Shown here one piece after another: positions 24,212 through 32,254 of a stretch of DNA of 32,254 nucleotides. The DNA comes from Acidobacteriaceae bacterium (lineage in GTDB: Bacteria; Acidobacteriota; Terriglobia; Terriglobales; Acidobacteriaceae). The notes under the pieces are model-generated. The model searched no databases and was not told the origin of the DNA. It was given only the letters and a program-made list of their open reading frames with translations. The DNA lies in contig JASHOC010000251.1 of the NCBI GenBank assembly GCA_030041305.1, positions 1-32,254 of the forward strand. The letters run 5' to 3'. The position numbers were made by a program, and so were the translations under genes. How positions within the stretch are numbered: position 1 is the first letter of the stretch; each line of letters begins with the position of its first letter.

Positions 24212-24871
24212 GTGACTAAGATCATCGTGGCCGATTCCCAGGCACTTTTTCGGGCTGGCGCTGCCAAGGTGCTGGCGCTGGATGACGATTTGCGCATCAC
24301 GGCTCAGTGTGCTAGCCGGGAGCGGATGTACCACGCGATTGCGACGTTTCCGGGATCAATCGTTTTGTTTGCATCTTCGTTACATCCCGATTTTACGCGC
24401 CTGCTGATGCTGCTCGGAAACACCAACAGCCACGGCATTGTGATTGCGGAGAACAGGGAACTCGCCAGCGGTTATCTTCAGCGAGGGTTTCGCGGGGTGG
24501 TCTTCCGCAATGTTACGGGTCCGGCGCTGACCGAGTGCGTGCGCCGCGTGGCGGCGGGCGAAATCTGGTGCGCGCAGCAGATGCTGAAATCAGGATTGCC
24601 CGAGCAGGACCTGGTCGGCGCTCGCGTCCGGGACCGGCTCACGCCCAAGGAAATGCGGATTGTGGCTTTGATCGCGGAAGGCTTCAAAAACCGCGAAATC
24701 GCCCAGCGCCTCAAGACCGGCGAGCAGGGCGTCAAAAATCATCTTCGTTCGATCTACGATAAAACCGGTGTGAGTGACCGCCTGGAACTGGCCCTGTTCG
24801 CCATCCATCACCCCGAACTCGCGCAAGCTGCGGCCATGGCAGGCAGCAAAATCCTGGAGCAGCGGTTTTGA
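24212..24871 (+). CDS. LuxR-type transcription factor with pseudo-receiver (intact paralogue)
   Basis: The protein is 219 residues long from GTG 24212, which has GGAG eight bases upstream. Residues 1-120 are receiver-like (VTKIIVADSQALFRAG); residues 140-200 are a LuxR HTH (RLTPKEMRIVALI, REIAQRLKTGEQGVKNHLRS). At the phosphoacceptor position the protein has A54 (IVLFASSL) and the conserved Lys is Arg (VVFRNVT), so it probably is not switched by ordinary phosphorylation. The paralogue at 493-1452 shares both changes. It is convergent with the cNMP-domain gene 100 bases away and follows the STAS-Crp operon. Target genes unknown. Confidence 0.85.
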   Translation: MTKIIVADSQALFRAGAAKVLALDDDLRITAQCASRERMYHAIATFPGSIVLFASSLHPDFTRLLMLLGNTNSHGIVIAENRELASGYLQRGFRGVVFRNVTGPALTECVRRVAAGEIWCAQQMLKSGLPEQDLVGARVRDRLTPKEMRIVALIAEGFKNREIAQRLKTGEQGVKNHLRSIYDKTGVSDRLELALFAIHHPELAQAAAMAGSKILEQRF

Positions 24872-24971
24872 TACTCCCCATCTTGAAAGCCGCCAGACTT
24901 TGTATGAAATGGAAGGCGCAATAATTTCGGGAATATTCCGCTCGCCCGTTGGACCTTGGAAGCGACGACTG

Positions 24972-25433
24972 CTATGACAGGAAGTCAGCTAGAGCTTTGC
25001 GTACGGATCGAATCTCGGTCGCGAGGATTTTAAGCACATCGGCGCAGAATTCCGGGTGACTCTTGACAAGACTGCAAAAACCTTCGGAGCTAAGTTGGCG
25101 GATTTCGGCGTCCACACCGGCCCTAGCGGTCAAGGAATACGGTTGGTTGCCAATGACGGCAGGAAGGCCGATGAGGGAACCGGCCCCGGCGCGCACTCGC
25201 ATCACCTCTCGATCTGTCGAATGCATCGTTAGGGTAACTCGACCTTTTTTGATGAAGTAGAGTCTTGCTGGCGGGTCTCCCTGCCGGAACAATATCCCGT
25301 CGGCTGCGCGGGAGTATGGCGTCGATCTGGCCTCAATTTCTTGAACGAGTTCGCCTTCAGCAACATAATCCGAGAGAACTGGGTCAATGGGGAGCCGCGA
25401 GAATTCAGGACGGGACCGCCTTGATGGCGTCAT
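24972..25433 (-). CDS. Stand-alone cyclic-nucleotide-binding domain protein
   Basis: The protein is 153 residues long. A single Crp-type beta-roll (GILFRQGDPPARLYFIKKG, RVTLTM, GSLIGLPAVIG) and the following helix (VDAEIRQLSSEGFCSLVK, RSVRKALADFL) are present. The HTH domain that would follow in Crp is absent, so it should not bind DNA by itself. It might pair with another protein, including the neighbouring LuxR protein. A decayed copy lies at 411-584 in the same convergent arrangement with the other LuxR gene. A GTGAT-N4-ATCAC site lies 51 bases upstream. Confidence 0.85.
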   Translation of the reverse strand: MTPSRRSRPEFSRLPIDPVLSDYVAEGELVQEIEARSTPYSRAADGILFRQGDPPARLYFIKKGRVTLTMHSTDREVMRVRAGAGSLIGLPAVIGNQPYSLTARAGVDAEIRQLSSEGFCSLVKSHPEFCADVLKILATEIRSVRKALADFLS

Positions 25434-25483
25434 ATCACTGATCTTTCAGAACCGCATCGTGTCATGAACGGAATCCCGTGAAA

Positions 25484-25497
25484 GTGATTTGCATCAC
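25484..25497. promoter_or_regulatory. Candidate Fnr/Crp-type operator upstream of the cNMP-domain gene
   Basis: GTGATTTGCATCAC is a perfect five-base inverted repeat with a four-base spacer, close to the Fnr consensus TTGAT-N4-ATCAA. It lies 51 bases before the ATG of the 24972-25433 gene, a normal place for a regulator. The Crp/Fnr protein encoded at 23145 is an obvious candidate to bind it. No -35/-10 pair was identified next to it. Confidence 0.4.
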
Positions 25498-26197
25498 AGA
25501 AGCACAATCGATTTCACGTGGCCCCCTCTAGTTGAAGACCAATCGCGCGTTTTGAAAATGCTGAAAGCCCGTCTCAGCGGATGGAATTCCCGTACGCATT
25601 GAAAAGGGAAGGTATATGGCAGATGGTATTTTAACTTGCGTTGCCAGGTGATGCCCGGCAAGAGGCGCGAGATTTGAAAAGTGGGTCTCACTGAGAGAGC
25701 CGCTGTTTCTGTGCGGAGCCGCGCGGGTACGGCCTTCGATACCGAAACACCGTAATCTTCAGGGATTCATGCGATCACGCTTTCAACCGCGCCAGCGGTT
25801 TAGCTTCCCAAGCGCCGCGCTGAAAGGGCGGGCTGTGGCCCCTGAGTAATAGATTTGGCCCCGACGCCACCGCACCGGGAGCCACCGGCCTTTCCTCCGA
25901 TTGGCCCTCCATCAAGTATCCGAATAGTCACCGCCATCCTGTGACCGCCATCCCAGACATCTGGTTACCCTTGTGACTGAAAATCCGGTAAATTCCCTCA
26001 CCTGAAACCTCAGAGTTGGGTAAAATCGGCCAAACATCTGTAATCCAAATCACAAGCGCAACAGAGAAAAGGTCAGACGGTTTTCCCGATGAGCGGCAGT
26101 TGAGCTTGACCCTTTGCCCGTAAGATTAGTCAGCCCAATTTTCCGGCCCCCGCCAAGCATCGCTGGTGGCCGTTCCCCGGCTCGGCAGAAAGCAGCT
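25498..26197. other. Gene-free stretch, nothing recognised
   Basis: Short frames only. Several GC-rich self-complementary patches occur at about 25700-25860, but no riboswitch or RNA family was recognised. An in-frame extension of the zinc-ribbon gene back to 26114 is not protein-like (Pro/Arg-rich). Confidence 0.4.
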
Positions 26198-26509
26198 ATG
26201 GAATTCAGCGACAGGGCCTTGACGTGCATCGATTGTGGTGGAGAGTTCGTGTTTACTGCCGGTGAACAGGCCTTCTACCAATCGAAGGAATTTGGTCACC
26301 AGCCGAAGCGCTGCGGGCGGTGCCGGGCAATACGCCAACGCGGCTCCCGAAAGGCGCATTTGGATGTTCGAACGACTTGCGCCACCTGCGGAGCCGAGAC
26401 AACCGTTCCCTTCATGCCGAGGCAGGGGCGTCCCGTCCTTTGCCGCCCATGCTTCCAGGCCAAACAACGCTCCGGGGTTGGAGCTATGGGTGGTCTTGAG
26501 GGCAAATAG
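26198..26509 (+). CDS. Zinc-ribbon (CxxC) domain protein
   Basis: The protein is 103 residues long from ATG 26198. CIDCGGEF, followed by a Glu/Gln-Phe-Tyr stretch (EQAFYQSKEF) and CGRCR, is the 'probable zinc-ribbon' domain found in many small bacterial proteins. A second pair follows in the C-terminal half (CATCGAE and CRPC), also a known companion zinc domain. Eight cysteines can thus bind two zinc ions. The basic linker between (RQRGSRKAH) suggests nucleic-acid contact, but function is unknown. It is 87 bases upstream of the 26597 gene, possibly one transcript. Confidence 0.75.
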   Translation: MEFSDRALTCIDCGGEFVFTAGEQAFYQSKEFGHQPKRCGRCRAIRQRGSRKAHLDVRTTCATCGAETTVPFMPRQGRPVLCRPCFQAKQRSGVGAMGGLEGK

Positions 26510-26596
26510 TTCTCTTCAAACAAGCAACTTCATACCTGGACCTGAATGGCGATCCCGATTCCTCGCGGAAAGTCCGATGCGCTTTCGAGGTGAACC

Positions 26597-26905
26597 ATGA
26601 GCGAGATCATTAAAGGGCTTGGCATCGAGACCATCATCCCAAAGCTAGAACTCTGCCGGATAGTCTGCGCCTCTCTCGCCAGCGAGCTACAAAATCCCCG
26701 ATTGACGATTACGGAACGAGCCGTAATCGCAGTTGAATGGGGCCATAGGGTCAAAGAGGGCGATATTCTGGCGTTGTTCGCGGACCTGCTGCGGCGCCGG
26801 GAACGGGAGAGTGTGTCATTCACTCGCAAAATAGAACTTTACCCCGCCCAACGCATCCGGGGTCCATTGCCAAGAGGCAGAGGCAGTCTAGGTAAATGGC
26901 TGTGA
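26597..26905 (+). CDS. Small protein of unknown function
   Basis: The protein is 102 residues long. GAGGT lies five bases before the ATG. The first 70 residues are protein-like and helical (IIKGLGIETIIPKLELCRIV, TERAVIAVEWGHRVKEGD, LFADLLRRRE). The end is basic and low in complexity. No family recognised. It may share a transcript with the zinc-ribbon gene. Confidence 0.5.
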   Translation: MSEIIKGLGIETIIPKLELCRIVCASLASELQNPRLTITERAVIAVEWGHRVKEGDILALFADLLRRRERESVSFTRKIELYPAQRIRGPLPRGRGSLGKWL

Positions 26906-27001
26906 CGAACAGACCATTAAACGCCGGGGAGGGCGCGCTTCCAGTCGAGCCAAAGCCATGCGGAGATTTCCGCATCAGTCAGGCGGGAGCGAAACAGAAT
27001 T

Positions 27002-27403
27002 TTAAGACGCGTAGGGTTTGGCGGAGCTTGAGAACACCGCCCGGAACGGCTTTGCGGGGTCGCGCATCGCATCCTGGACGCATCGCGCCAGAAACTCTCT
27101 CAACTCGCCACGGTGTGTGTTCGCCAACTGTGTGAGGATTTCCCGCACCCAAAATGCGTCCGTCATCCGCTCGTCCAACTCCCAGACATACTTTACCGGC
27201 CCGGAGCCTTCCTGAGGCTTAGTGGAGACCGTCAATCGCTCCTGGAGGTCACCGCTGGCTGCATGTGCCTGCTCGAAAGCGCCACGGACGCGATTGCCAT
27301 TCGACTCCAGTCCGGCGTAATAGAGATAGAGATGGGAGCTGTCGCCATACAGCTGCCGGATGGGAATAAAGATGATGAAAGAAGCGGATTCCTTTGCGCG
27401 CAT
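27002..27403 (-). CDS. KES family protein, copy 2 (longest copy), unknown function
   Basis: The protein is 133 residues long from ATG 27403. It contains AKESASFIIFIPIRQ, SSHLYLYYAG, GDLQERLTVSTKP, YVWELDERM, AFWVREILTQLAN, LREFLARCVQDAMRD and FRAVFSSSA. It looks like a small alpha/beta protein, with no known motif. Two partial copies exist in this window (221-403 and 31763-32103). Start choice is weak, as no ribosome site is visible, and the family may begin upstream in a lost part. Copies lie next to insertion sequences and duplicated genes. Confidence 0.55.
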   Translation of the reverse strand: MRAKESASFIIFIPIRQLYGDSSHLYLYYAGLESNGNRVRGAFEQAHAASGDLQERLTVSTKPQEGSGPVKYVWELDERMTDAFWVREILTQLANTHRGELREFLARCVQDAMRDPAKPFRAVFSSSAKPYAS

Positions 27404-27545
27404 CAACCAAGAACCACGGGGCCAGATTCTCAGTTTGCGGCATGGCCCCGTGCCGGACTTTGCAAATTCGAAGACAAATCCTATAAGCTACGCAAATCTG
27501 CCCCAAAGGAGCGACTCTCCCTCCGGGTTGCGTTCGGAAGAGTCG

Positions 27546-28505
27546 CTAATTTGGCGAGTCCAATGCGCACGCCGGGATGCTAGACAATAGTGACGATCCC
27601 CAAACGGAAACGCGATTTCGGCCGAGAGCCTTTGCTTCGTATAATGCTTCGTCGGCTTGGCGCAGCAACTGTTCAAGAGGGATGTCGCCGCGCCAACCCT
27701 GAAATGTGGTCGCCCCAATGCTGACAGACACATCGAGCACGTGCTCCAGGAGGCATATCTGCGTCCTACTGACCGCAGTACAAACTTGCTCCGCGCACGA
27801 CTTTAGATCCCCGGCCCCACAGCCATCGAGCACGACGAGAAACTCTTCACCACCAAGCCGTCCCACCATGTCGCCCCTTCTTATCGACCGAGACAAACGC
27901 TGGGCAACCTCCCCCAGGACCGCGTCGCCGACGAGATGCCCATACCGGTCATTGATGCTTTTGAAGCGATCGATGTCGCAAAGTAGGACCGAAAGGTCAC
28001 ACTTCCTTTGAGCGGCGGTTTCCATCGCTTGCCGCAGATTGGAAAGGATTGAAGCTCTATTCGCGAGCTGCGTGAGGGAATCGTGGGTAGCGCGATAGCG
28101 CATGTCTTCGCGCGACTTGACGAGCCTATCTTCGTAGCCGAGAATCCGCCGTCCCGTCAAGAGTCGGGCCTTCAGCTCGGCGGGATGACACGGTTTAGTC
28201 AGGTAGTCATCCGCTCCGGCTTCGAGCCCTTCGACAATATCCGCGTGGGATTGTTTTGCAGTCAGCAGAGCGATATACACATATGAATCCTTCCGACAAC
28301 GGCGCACCTCGCGGCAGACGCTGGGTCCGTCGAGTTCCGGCATCATCCAGTCGATCAACGCCAGCCGGGGAGAATGGGCGTTGGTCAGTGCTCGACAGGC
28401 GCTCAATCCATCTTCTGTCAGGACCACCTCGTAGCCATTCCGTTGCAAAATGCTCTGCATGAGGCGTCTCGATACGGGATCGTCGTCCGCAACCAGTATC
28501 TTCAT
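27546..28505 (-). CDS. REC-GGEEF response regulator, diguanylate cyclase (PleD-like)
   Basis: The protein is 319 residues long. Receiver domain: D7-D8-D9, acceptor D52 (LALIDWMMP), YLTKPC. Output domain: a coiled linker, then GGDEF-type domain with GGEEF at 218-222 (active site) and RRGD six residues before it, an intact inhibitory I-site. It should make cyclic di-GMP when phosphorylated. Its ATG overlaps the stop of the upstream MHYT hybrid kinase by the ATGA arrangement, so translation is coupled, and the kinase HPt is the obvious phosphodonor. The last 12 or so residues are variable. Confidence 0.92.
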   Translation of the reverse strand: MKILVADDDPVSRRLMQSILQRNGYEVVLTEDGLSACRALTNAHSPRLALIDWMMPELDGPSVCREVRRCRKDSYVYIALLTAKQSHADIVEGLEAGADDYLTKPCHPAELKARLLTGRRILGYEDRLVKSREDMRYRATHDSLTQLANRASILSNLRQAMETAAQRKCDLSVLLCDIDRFKSINDRYGHLVGDAVLGEVAQRLSRSIRRGDMVGRLGGEEFLVVLDGCGAGDLKSCAEQVCTAVSRTQICLLEHVLDVSVSIGATTFQGWRGDIPLEQLLRQADEALYEAKALGRNRVSVWGSSLLSSIPACALDSPN

Positions 28506-31291
28506 CTGACCAGCTCCACACAAATCGCACGCATTTTGCGATCTACTCGTTCTAATTCGCCTTCCAGTTGCGCCAGCGCTTCCTCCGCGCCCGACAAATT
28601 ACCCGATTTGCCCATCTCTTCGAGAGAAATCGCAAAGCCAGTGGCCTGTTTCGCCGCAAGATTTGAAAGCGCGCCTTTCATCGCATGCGACGCGCGCCGA
28701 AGCCTTTCTGCGTCGCCTACTCCAATCGCTTGACGCGCGACGCTCATTTGCTTTGGATAATCATCGCGAAAGACATCCGCTAGCTCCGCGATGAAAGCGC
28801 GGTCGCCGTCTACGCGCTCAAGCAACTCCTGCTCGTTTACGCTGTCGTTCCTTTCCCCAATATCTGGCCGGAACTGAGCGCTTTTCGCCGCCGTGTAGGC
28901 GTCCAGGATGTCATCGAGTTCCTCGGCGCGAATCGGCTTAGGTAGATAGCCGTCCATACCTGCTTCGAGACAGCGCTCCTTATCGCCTTTCATCGCCAGC
29001 GCCGTCATCGCCACCACTGGCGTATGAATTCCACTTGTTTTTTCACGCCGTCGTAGTTCCTTGGTCGCCTCCAGCCCATCCATGTCGGGCATTTGAATAT
29101 CCATCAGCACCAGATCAAATTTAGCGGCCTCAAGCGCGGTCAGGGCTTCTTTGCCGTTGCCCGCGACGGCCACCGTGTGACCACGTTTTTGCAGCAGGCG
29201 CACAGCCAGCTTCTGATTGACTGCATTGTCCTCCGCCAGCAGCACGTCGAGCCGCTGAGTTACCGGTCTATCTTCCAATAAATCGTAACGGGTAAGCATC
29301 GGTTTGACCTCGGCGCGATCCCGAGTCGCCAACACCCGGGTGATTGCTTCGCGCAATTCGGATTGCCGCACCGGCTTCAGCAGATAGGCGGCAATGCCGA
29401 GTTCAGCGCAACGCGCTAGATCGCCACGATGCCCGCCGGACGTCAGCATCATGATGGTGGCCGTAGATATTCCCTGGTTCCGATGGATATTCTCAACCAG
29501 CCCGAAGCCATCCATCTTAGGCATGTGCATATCGGTAAGCACCAGATCGTACGGCGCTCCGGCACGCCGTGCAGCTTCCAATTCGGCTAGGGCATGCTCG
29601 CCATCGGCTACGCTCGTCGGTTGCATGTCCCAGTGATTCAATAACCCTTCGAGAATGCGCCGATTTGTGCGGTTGTCGTCCACAATTAGGACCTTGACTC
29701 CCGCGATCGGCAGCCGCAAGGTTTCAGAGACAAGGTCCAGACGGCGGTCAAGCGACTCCACCAGGTTAATTGTGAAGTGAAACTCGGAACCGATTCCAAC
29801 CTCGCTCTCCGCCCACAATCGGCCTCCCATCATCTCCGCCAAGCGCCGGGAAATTGTTAGCCCCAAACCGGTCCCGCCGAATTGCCGGGTCGTCGAAGAA
29901 TCGGCCTGCGAAAAGGCTTCAAAGATCGTTTTGAGCTTCGCGGTCGGGATTCCGATGCCGGTATCGGAAATAACAAAATGAATTAGGGGCGACTGGCCTT
30001 CAACGTGTTTGGCTGTCACCTTCAGTGAGACCTCGCCCTCTTCAGTGAATTTCAGCGCGTTGCCCAGAAGGTTCAGCAGGATTTGACGCAGACGTCCGGG
30101 ATCACCGGAAACGATTTCAGGAATATCCGGGGAAATATCGCATAACAATTCCAGGCCCTTTTCATCGGCGCGCAGCGCCAGCGTCTTCAAGACTCCCTCG
30201 ATACATGCGCAGAAGTCGAAGTCGATCTTGTCCAGGTCGATCCTGCCTGCTTCGATCTTGGAAAAGTCGAGAATGTCATTGATCACATTGAGAAGCGCAT
30301 CTGCGGAGAGTTTTACCGTTTCAAGATAATCTCTCTGCTCGCGAGTCAATTCGGTCTCAAGCGTCAGGTCCGTCATCCCGATGATCCCATTGAGCGGGGT
30401 GCGGATTTCGTGGCTCATGTTGGCGAGGAACTCGCTCTTGGCTTTGCTCGCCGCTTCGGCTAGGCGCGCTTTATCGCGTTCGGCGGCGATCTCTTCCATC
30501 ATGCGGATTCGCTGTTGGCTTAATTCAAGTTGGGCCGCTTGAAAGGTGAAGTGCCGGTCAAGAGTGGCCGTCAGGAACACCATGCCCAACAGCATCAATG
30601 TGGTTATGACGATGCCCGCGAGTCCCAATGACGACACGGAGACGGTGTAACTCAAATCCATCGCCATCGCTGGGTCTGCACGGTAGCTCACAGCCGCCAT
30701 GCCGACATAATGCATGGTCGGAATCGCCAGGCCCATCAGAACCGCGACACCGAGCTTGCGCCAGCTCCAATCGATGCCTGTGTCTCCGCGCAAGGCAAAG
30801 GAAAGCCAGAGCGCTACGAATGAAATTACGATGGCCAGAATGACGGACAGGGTTACCAGTCCGGGTGCATACGAGCACATCGCAGGCAAGCGCATCGCTT
30901 CCATCCCGATGTAATGCATTGCGGCAATCCCGCTGCCCATCAGCAAGGCTCCTGTCACGGCATGGGCCAGCCCCATCGACTTACGACTGACAACAAAAAG
31001 GGCAATCCCCGAGCTGACGACCGCAGCCGCCATGGACAGCAGCACCATCGGCCAGTTGTAAAGGACAGGGACGGGCAAGTGGAAAGCTTCCATGCCCACG
31101 TAGTGCATGGCCCAGATTCCAATGCCGAATGAGAATGCCCCACCGCACAGCCAAGCCCGGCGCATCGCGCCGCGAGACGCCGTCACCCGCCCTGCCAGAT
31201 CGAGTGCGGCGTAGGCGGCAAGAATCGCAATAGCGACGGAGAGCGACACGAGGCGCATGTCATAGCTCCCCGCCAGAATCGGAGCATTCAT
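28502..31291 (-). CDS. MHYT hybrid histidine kinase (MHYT-HisKA-HATPase-REC-REC-HPt)
   Basis: The protein is about 929 residues long. Seven membrane spans with three MHYT motifs fill the first 245 residues (AMHYVGM, AMHYIGM, TMHYVGM). Then HisKA with H294 ([13 protein letters not shown]), HATPase ([27 protein letters not shown]), a first receiver (about 550-665, LTDMHMP), a second (about 690-810, LVLMDIQMP) and a C-terminal HPt (SHAMKGALS). All catalytic positions are present. This is a full phosphorelay in one protein. ATG 31291 has AGGG nine bases upstream and is preferred over the ATG at 31300. It ends overlapping the diguanylate cyclase gene. Confidence 0.92.
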   Translation of the reverse strand: MNAPILAGSYDMRLVSLSVAIAILAAYAALDLAGRVTASRGAMRRAWLCGGAFSFGIGIWAMHYVGMEAFHLPVPVLYNWPMVLLSMAAAVVSSGIALFVVSRKSMGLAHAVTGALLMGSGIAAMHYIGMEAMRLPAMCSYAPGLVTLSVILAIVISFVALWLSFALRGDTGIDWSWRKLGVAVLMGLAIPTMHYVGMAAVSYRADPAMAMDLSYTVSVSSLGLAGIVITTLMLLGMVFLTATLDRHFTFQAAQLELSQQRIRMMEEIAAERDKARLAEAASKAKSEFLANMSHEIRTPLNGIIGMTDLTLETELTREQRDYLETVKLSADALLNVINDILDFSKIEAGRIDLDKIDFDFCACIEGVLKTLALRADEKGLELLCDISPDIPEIVSGDPGRLRQILLNLLGNALKFTEEGEVSLKVTAKHVEGQSPLIHFVISDTGIGIPTAKLKTIFEAFSQADSSTTRQFGGTGLGLTISRRLAEMMGGRLWAESEVGIGSEFHFTINLVESLDRRLDLVSETLRLPIAGVKVLIVDDNRTNRRILEGLLNHWDMQPTSVADGEHALAELEAARRAGAPYDLVLTDMHMPKMDGFGLVENIHRNQGISTATIMMLTSGGHRGDLARCAELGIAAYLLKPVRQSELREAITRVLATRDRAEVKPMLTRYDLLEDRPVTQRLDVLLAEDNAVNQKLAVRLLQKRGHTVAVAGNGKEALTALEAAKFDLVLMDIQMPDMDGLEATKELRRREKTSGIHTPVVAMTALAMKGDKERCLEAGMDGYLPKPIRAEELDDILDAYTAAKSAQFRPDIGERNDSVNEQELLERVDGDRAFIAELADVFRDDYPKQMSVARQAIGVGDAERLRRASHAMKGALSNLAAKQATGFAISLEEMGKSGNLSGAEEALAQLEGELERVDRKMRAICVELVR

Positions 31292-31762
31292 GGTGACCAT
31301 CCCTTGAGTACTATGGATTCGCTCGCTGTGCTTGGCTTTTCCTTACTTTACCAGCCAGGCGATTACCAGGCAATGTTACTTTCGTGCTACGGTCTGTATC
31401 CGAGGCGGCTCGACCTAAACCTCGAATGTCCGCGCAGACTTTGAGGTTCGAAACCAGCAATGGAAAAGGGATCGGGACAGGCGAAGCCCGTTCTTCCGCT
31501 GGCCGAGCCTGTTTCTGAAGGCTTAGCTTCGAAAGAGCCGGATCGGGACGAACCGGCTGCTGATTTTATTGGGGTTAGGACGGCTGCGGAGCCTCGCTAG
31601 TTTCGCAATTGGACTCGATTTTGAGAACCGATCCGGTGCGAGGAACGTTTTTAGCCAGGGTAGCGCCCTGGCTGCGCGCCTTAGTTGTCGCTCATACCCC
31701 CAAACTGCACAAACCGCTCGGGCAAGAACTAGGGATCGCTCCAGAAAGAGCCCAACAGCGCT
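31292..31762. other. Gene-free stretch upstream of the MHYT hybrid kinase
   Basis: Only short frames. The promoter for the minus-strand kinase operon should lie at its left end, but no clear boxes were found. No repeat or RNA gene recognised. Confidence 0.45.
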
Positions 31763-32103
31763 CTAAAAATCGTGGGATTTGGCGCAGGTTGAGAACACCG
31801 CCCGGAACGACTTTGTGGGGTCGCGTCTCGCGTCCCGGAGGCATTGCGCCAGAAACTCTCCCAGTCCGAAATCCCGCGTGTTTGCTAACTCCGTGAGGAT
31901 TTCCCGCACCCAAGAGGCGTCCGGCATCCGCTCGTCCAACCGCCAGAAGCAGCCTGAAGGCTCGCGGCCTTCAGTTGGTCTCGTCCAGAGAATCAATCGT
32001 TCCTGGAGGTCGCCGTTCGCGGCGTGTTTCCGCTCCGATGCGCCATGGCGGCGATTTCCGTTCGAACCCAATCCGTTGTAATAGAGAAAAGTGGGGTAGC
32101 TCC
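31763..32103 (-). pseudogene. KES family copy 3, 5' end removed by the IS1595 element
   Basis: About 100 codons match KES copy 2: GDLQERLILWTRP, WRLDERMPDASWVREILTEL, LGEFLAQCLRDARRD, FRAVFSTCA. DNA similarity continues into the LYY region up to about 32103 with a three-base deletion, then stops where the transposase leader begins. The first 25-30 residues (KESASF block) are missing and no good start codon remains. Confidence 0.6.
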
Positions 32104-32254
32104 CTTAATACAGTAGACTCAAGATATTGTGGTTCGCGCGTCTGAAGTTTCAAAACAGCTTGATTATCCAGGCACTTGGCAGCAGTTTCGCGCGTGGTTT
32201 CCCGACGAGCAATCGTGCGTTGCCTATCTGGAGCGGCTGCGTTGGCCGACGGGT
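32104..32254 (+). mobile_element. IS1595-type insertion sequence, left end (runs off right edge)
   Basis: The boundary at about 32104 is set by where KES copy 3 loses similarity and a transposase leader begins. The bases around 32095-32105 (GTGGGGTAGCTCCC) may include the terminal repeat. The other end is outside the window, so repeats cannot be compared. Confidence 0.5.
32129..32254 (+). CDS. IS1595 family transposase, N-terminal 42 codons
   Basis: From GTG 32129 the frame is open to the edge and contains YPGTWQQFRAWFPDEQSCVA and LERLRWPTG. This is the start of IS1595 transposases, where 'F..F..E..C..YL..LRWP.G' leads into a zinc ribbon. The zinc cysteines and the catalytic domain lie outside. 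The start codon choice is provisional. Confidence 0.75.
   Translation, partial: MVRASEVSKQLDYPGTWQQFRAWFPDEQSCVAYLERLRWPTG

Noticed and set aside
23857..24219. 120-codon plus-strand frame before the LuxR paralogue
   Set aside because: The product is very basic and not protein-like. The similar DNA at 1543-1752 does not keep the frame, so it is probably leader DNA.
25700..25860. Possible structured RNA or riboswitch in the GC-rich intergenic patch
   Set aside because: No conserved cyclic-di-GMP or other riboswitch core motif could be matched by eye.
31440..31470. Stretch GAGGTTCGAAACC resembling a tRNA T-arm
   Set aside because: No acceptor, D or anticodon arms can be placed around it.

Overview
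The window looks like a piece of an acidobacterial chromosome (soil type, Koribacter or Sulfotelmatobacter-like). This is inferred from the truncated permease of the acidobacterial duplicated-orphan-permease type, the very large stock of two-component and cyclic-di-GMP proteins, and the general protein style. It is not proven by a marker gene. No rRNA, tRNA or CRISPR was seen. The left edge cuts an ISAs1-type transposase and the right edge cuts an IS1595-type transposase. Between them intact genes alternate with many broken ones, so this is a plastic, decaying region.

Layout. 1-2083: ISAs1 end, a chimera of two gene remnants, a LuxR-type regulator with a damaged C-terminus, and a 156-bp repeat. 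2084-5875: a Tat-exported enolase-superfamily enzyme, a cut-off Tat leader, an ECF sigma pseudogene, a NucS-like nuclease remnant, a bactofilin-PilZ fusion, and an integrase remnant. 5857-10150: a membrane-tailed FAD monooxygenase, a second copy of the 156-bp repeat, a secreted protein, a CPBP membrane protein and a zinc alcohol dehydrogenase. 10690-12216: a PilZ protein with an Abi-alpha/DUF4393-like C-terminal region, and a small ORF. 13006-17468: an MHYT-PAS histidine kinase, a lone receiver and a REC-PAS-GGDEF-EAL protein in one operon. 17482-22850: an unrecognised broken gene, an MFS transporter, a TfoX-like protein, a permease remnant, a coiled-coil membrane protein and a DUF429 remnant. 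22847-25433: a STAS-Crp pair, the intact LuxR paralogue and a convergent cNMP-binding protein. 26198-27403: a zinc-ribbon protein and two uncharacterised proteins. 27546-31291: a translationally coupled MHYT hybrid kinase and REC-GGEEF diguanylate cyclase.

Two themes connect the genes. First, second-messenger signalling: two MHYT-kinase operons each end in a cyclic-di-GMP enzyme, two PilZ fusions are candidate c-di-GMP receptors, and two cNMP-domain proteins sit beside the LuxR paralogue. Second, internal duplication: the order LuxR, convergent cNMP protein, and an uncharacterised family called here KES (after its KESASF motif) occurs intact at 24212-27403. It occurs again as a decayed, inverted, internally deleted copy at 221-1752. 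A third KES copy at 31763-32103 is cut by the IS1595 element. KES copies 2 and 3 are direct repeats flanking the MHYT/GGEEF operon.
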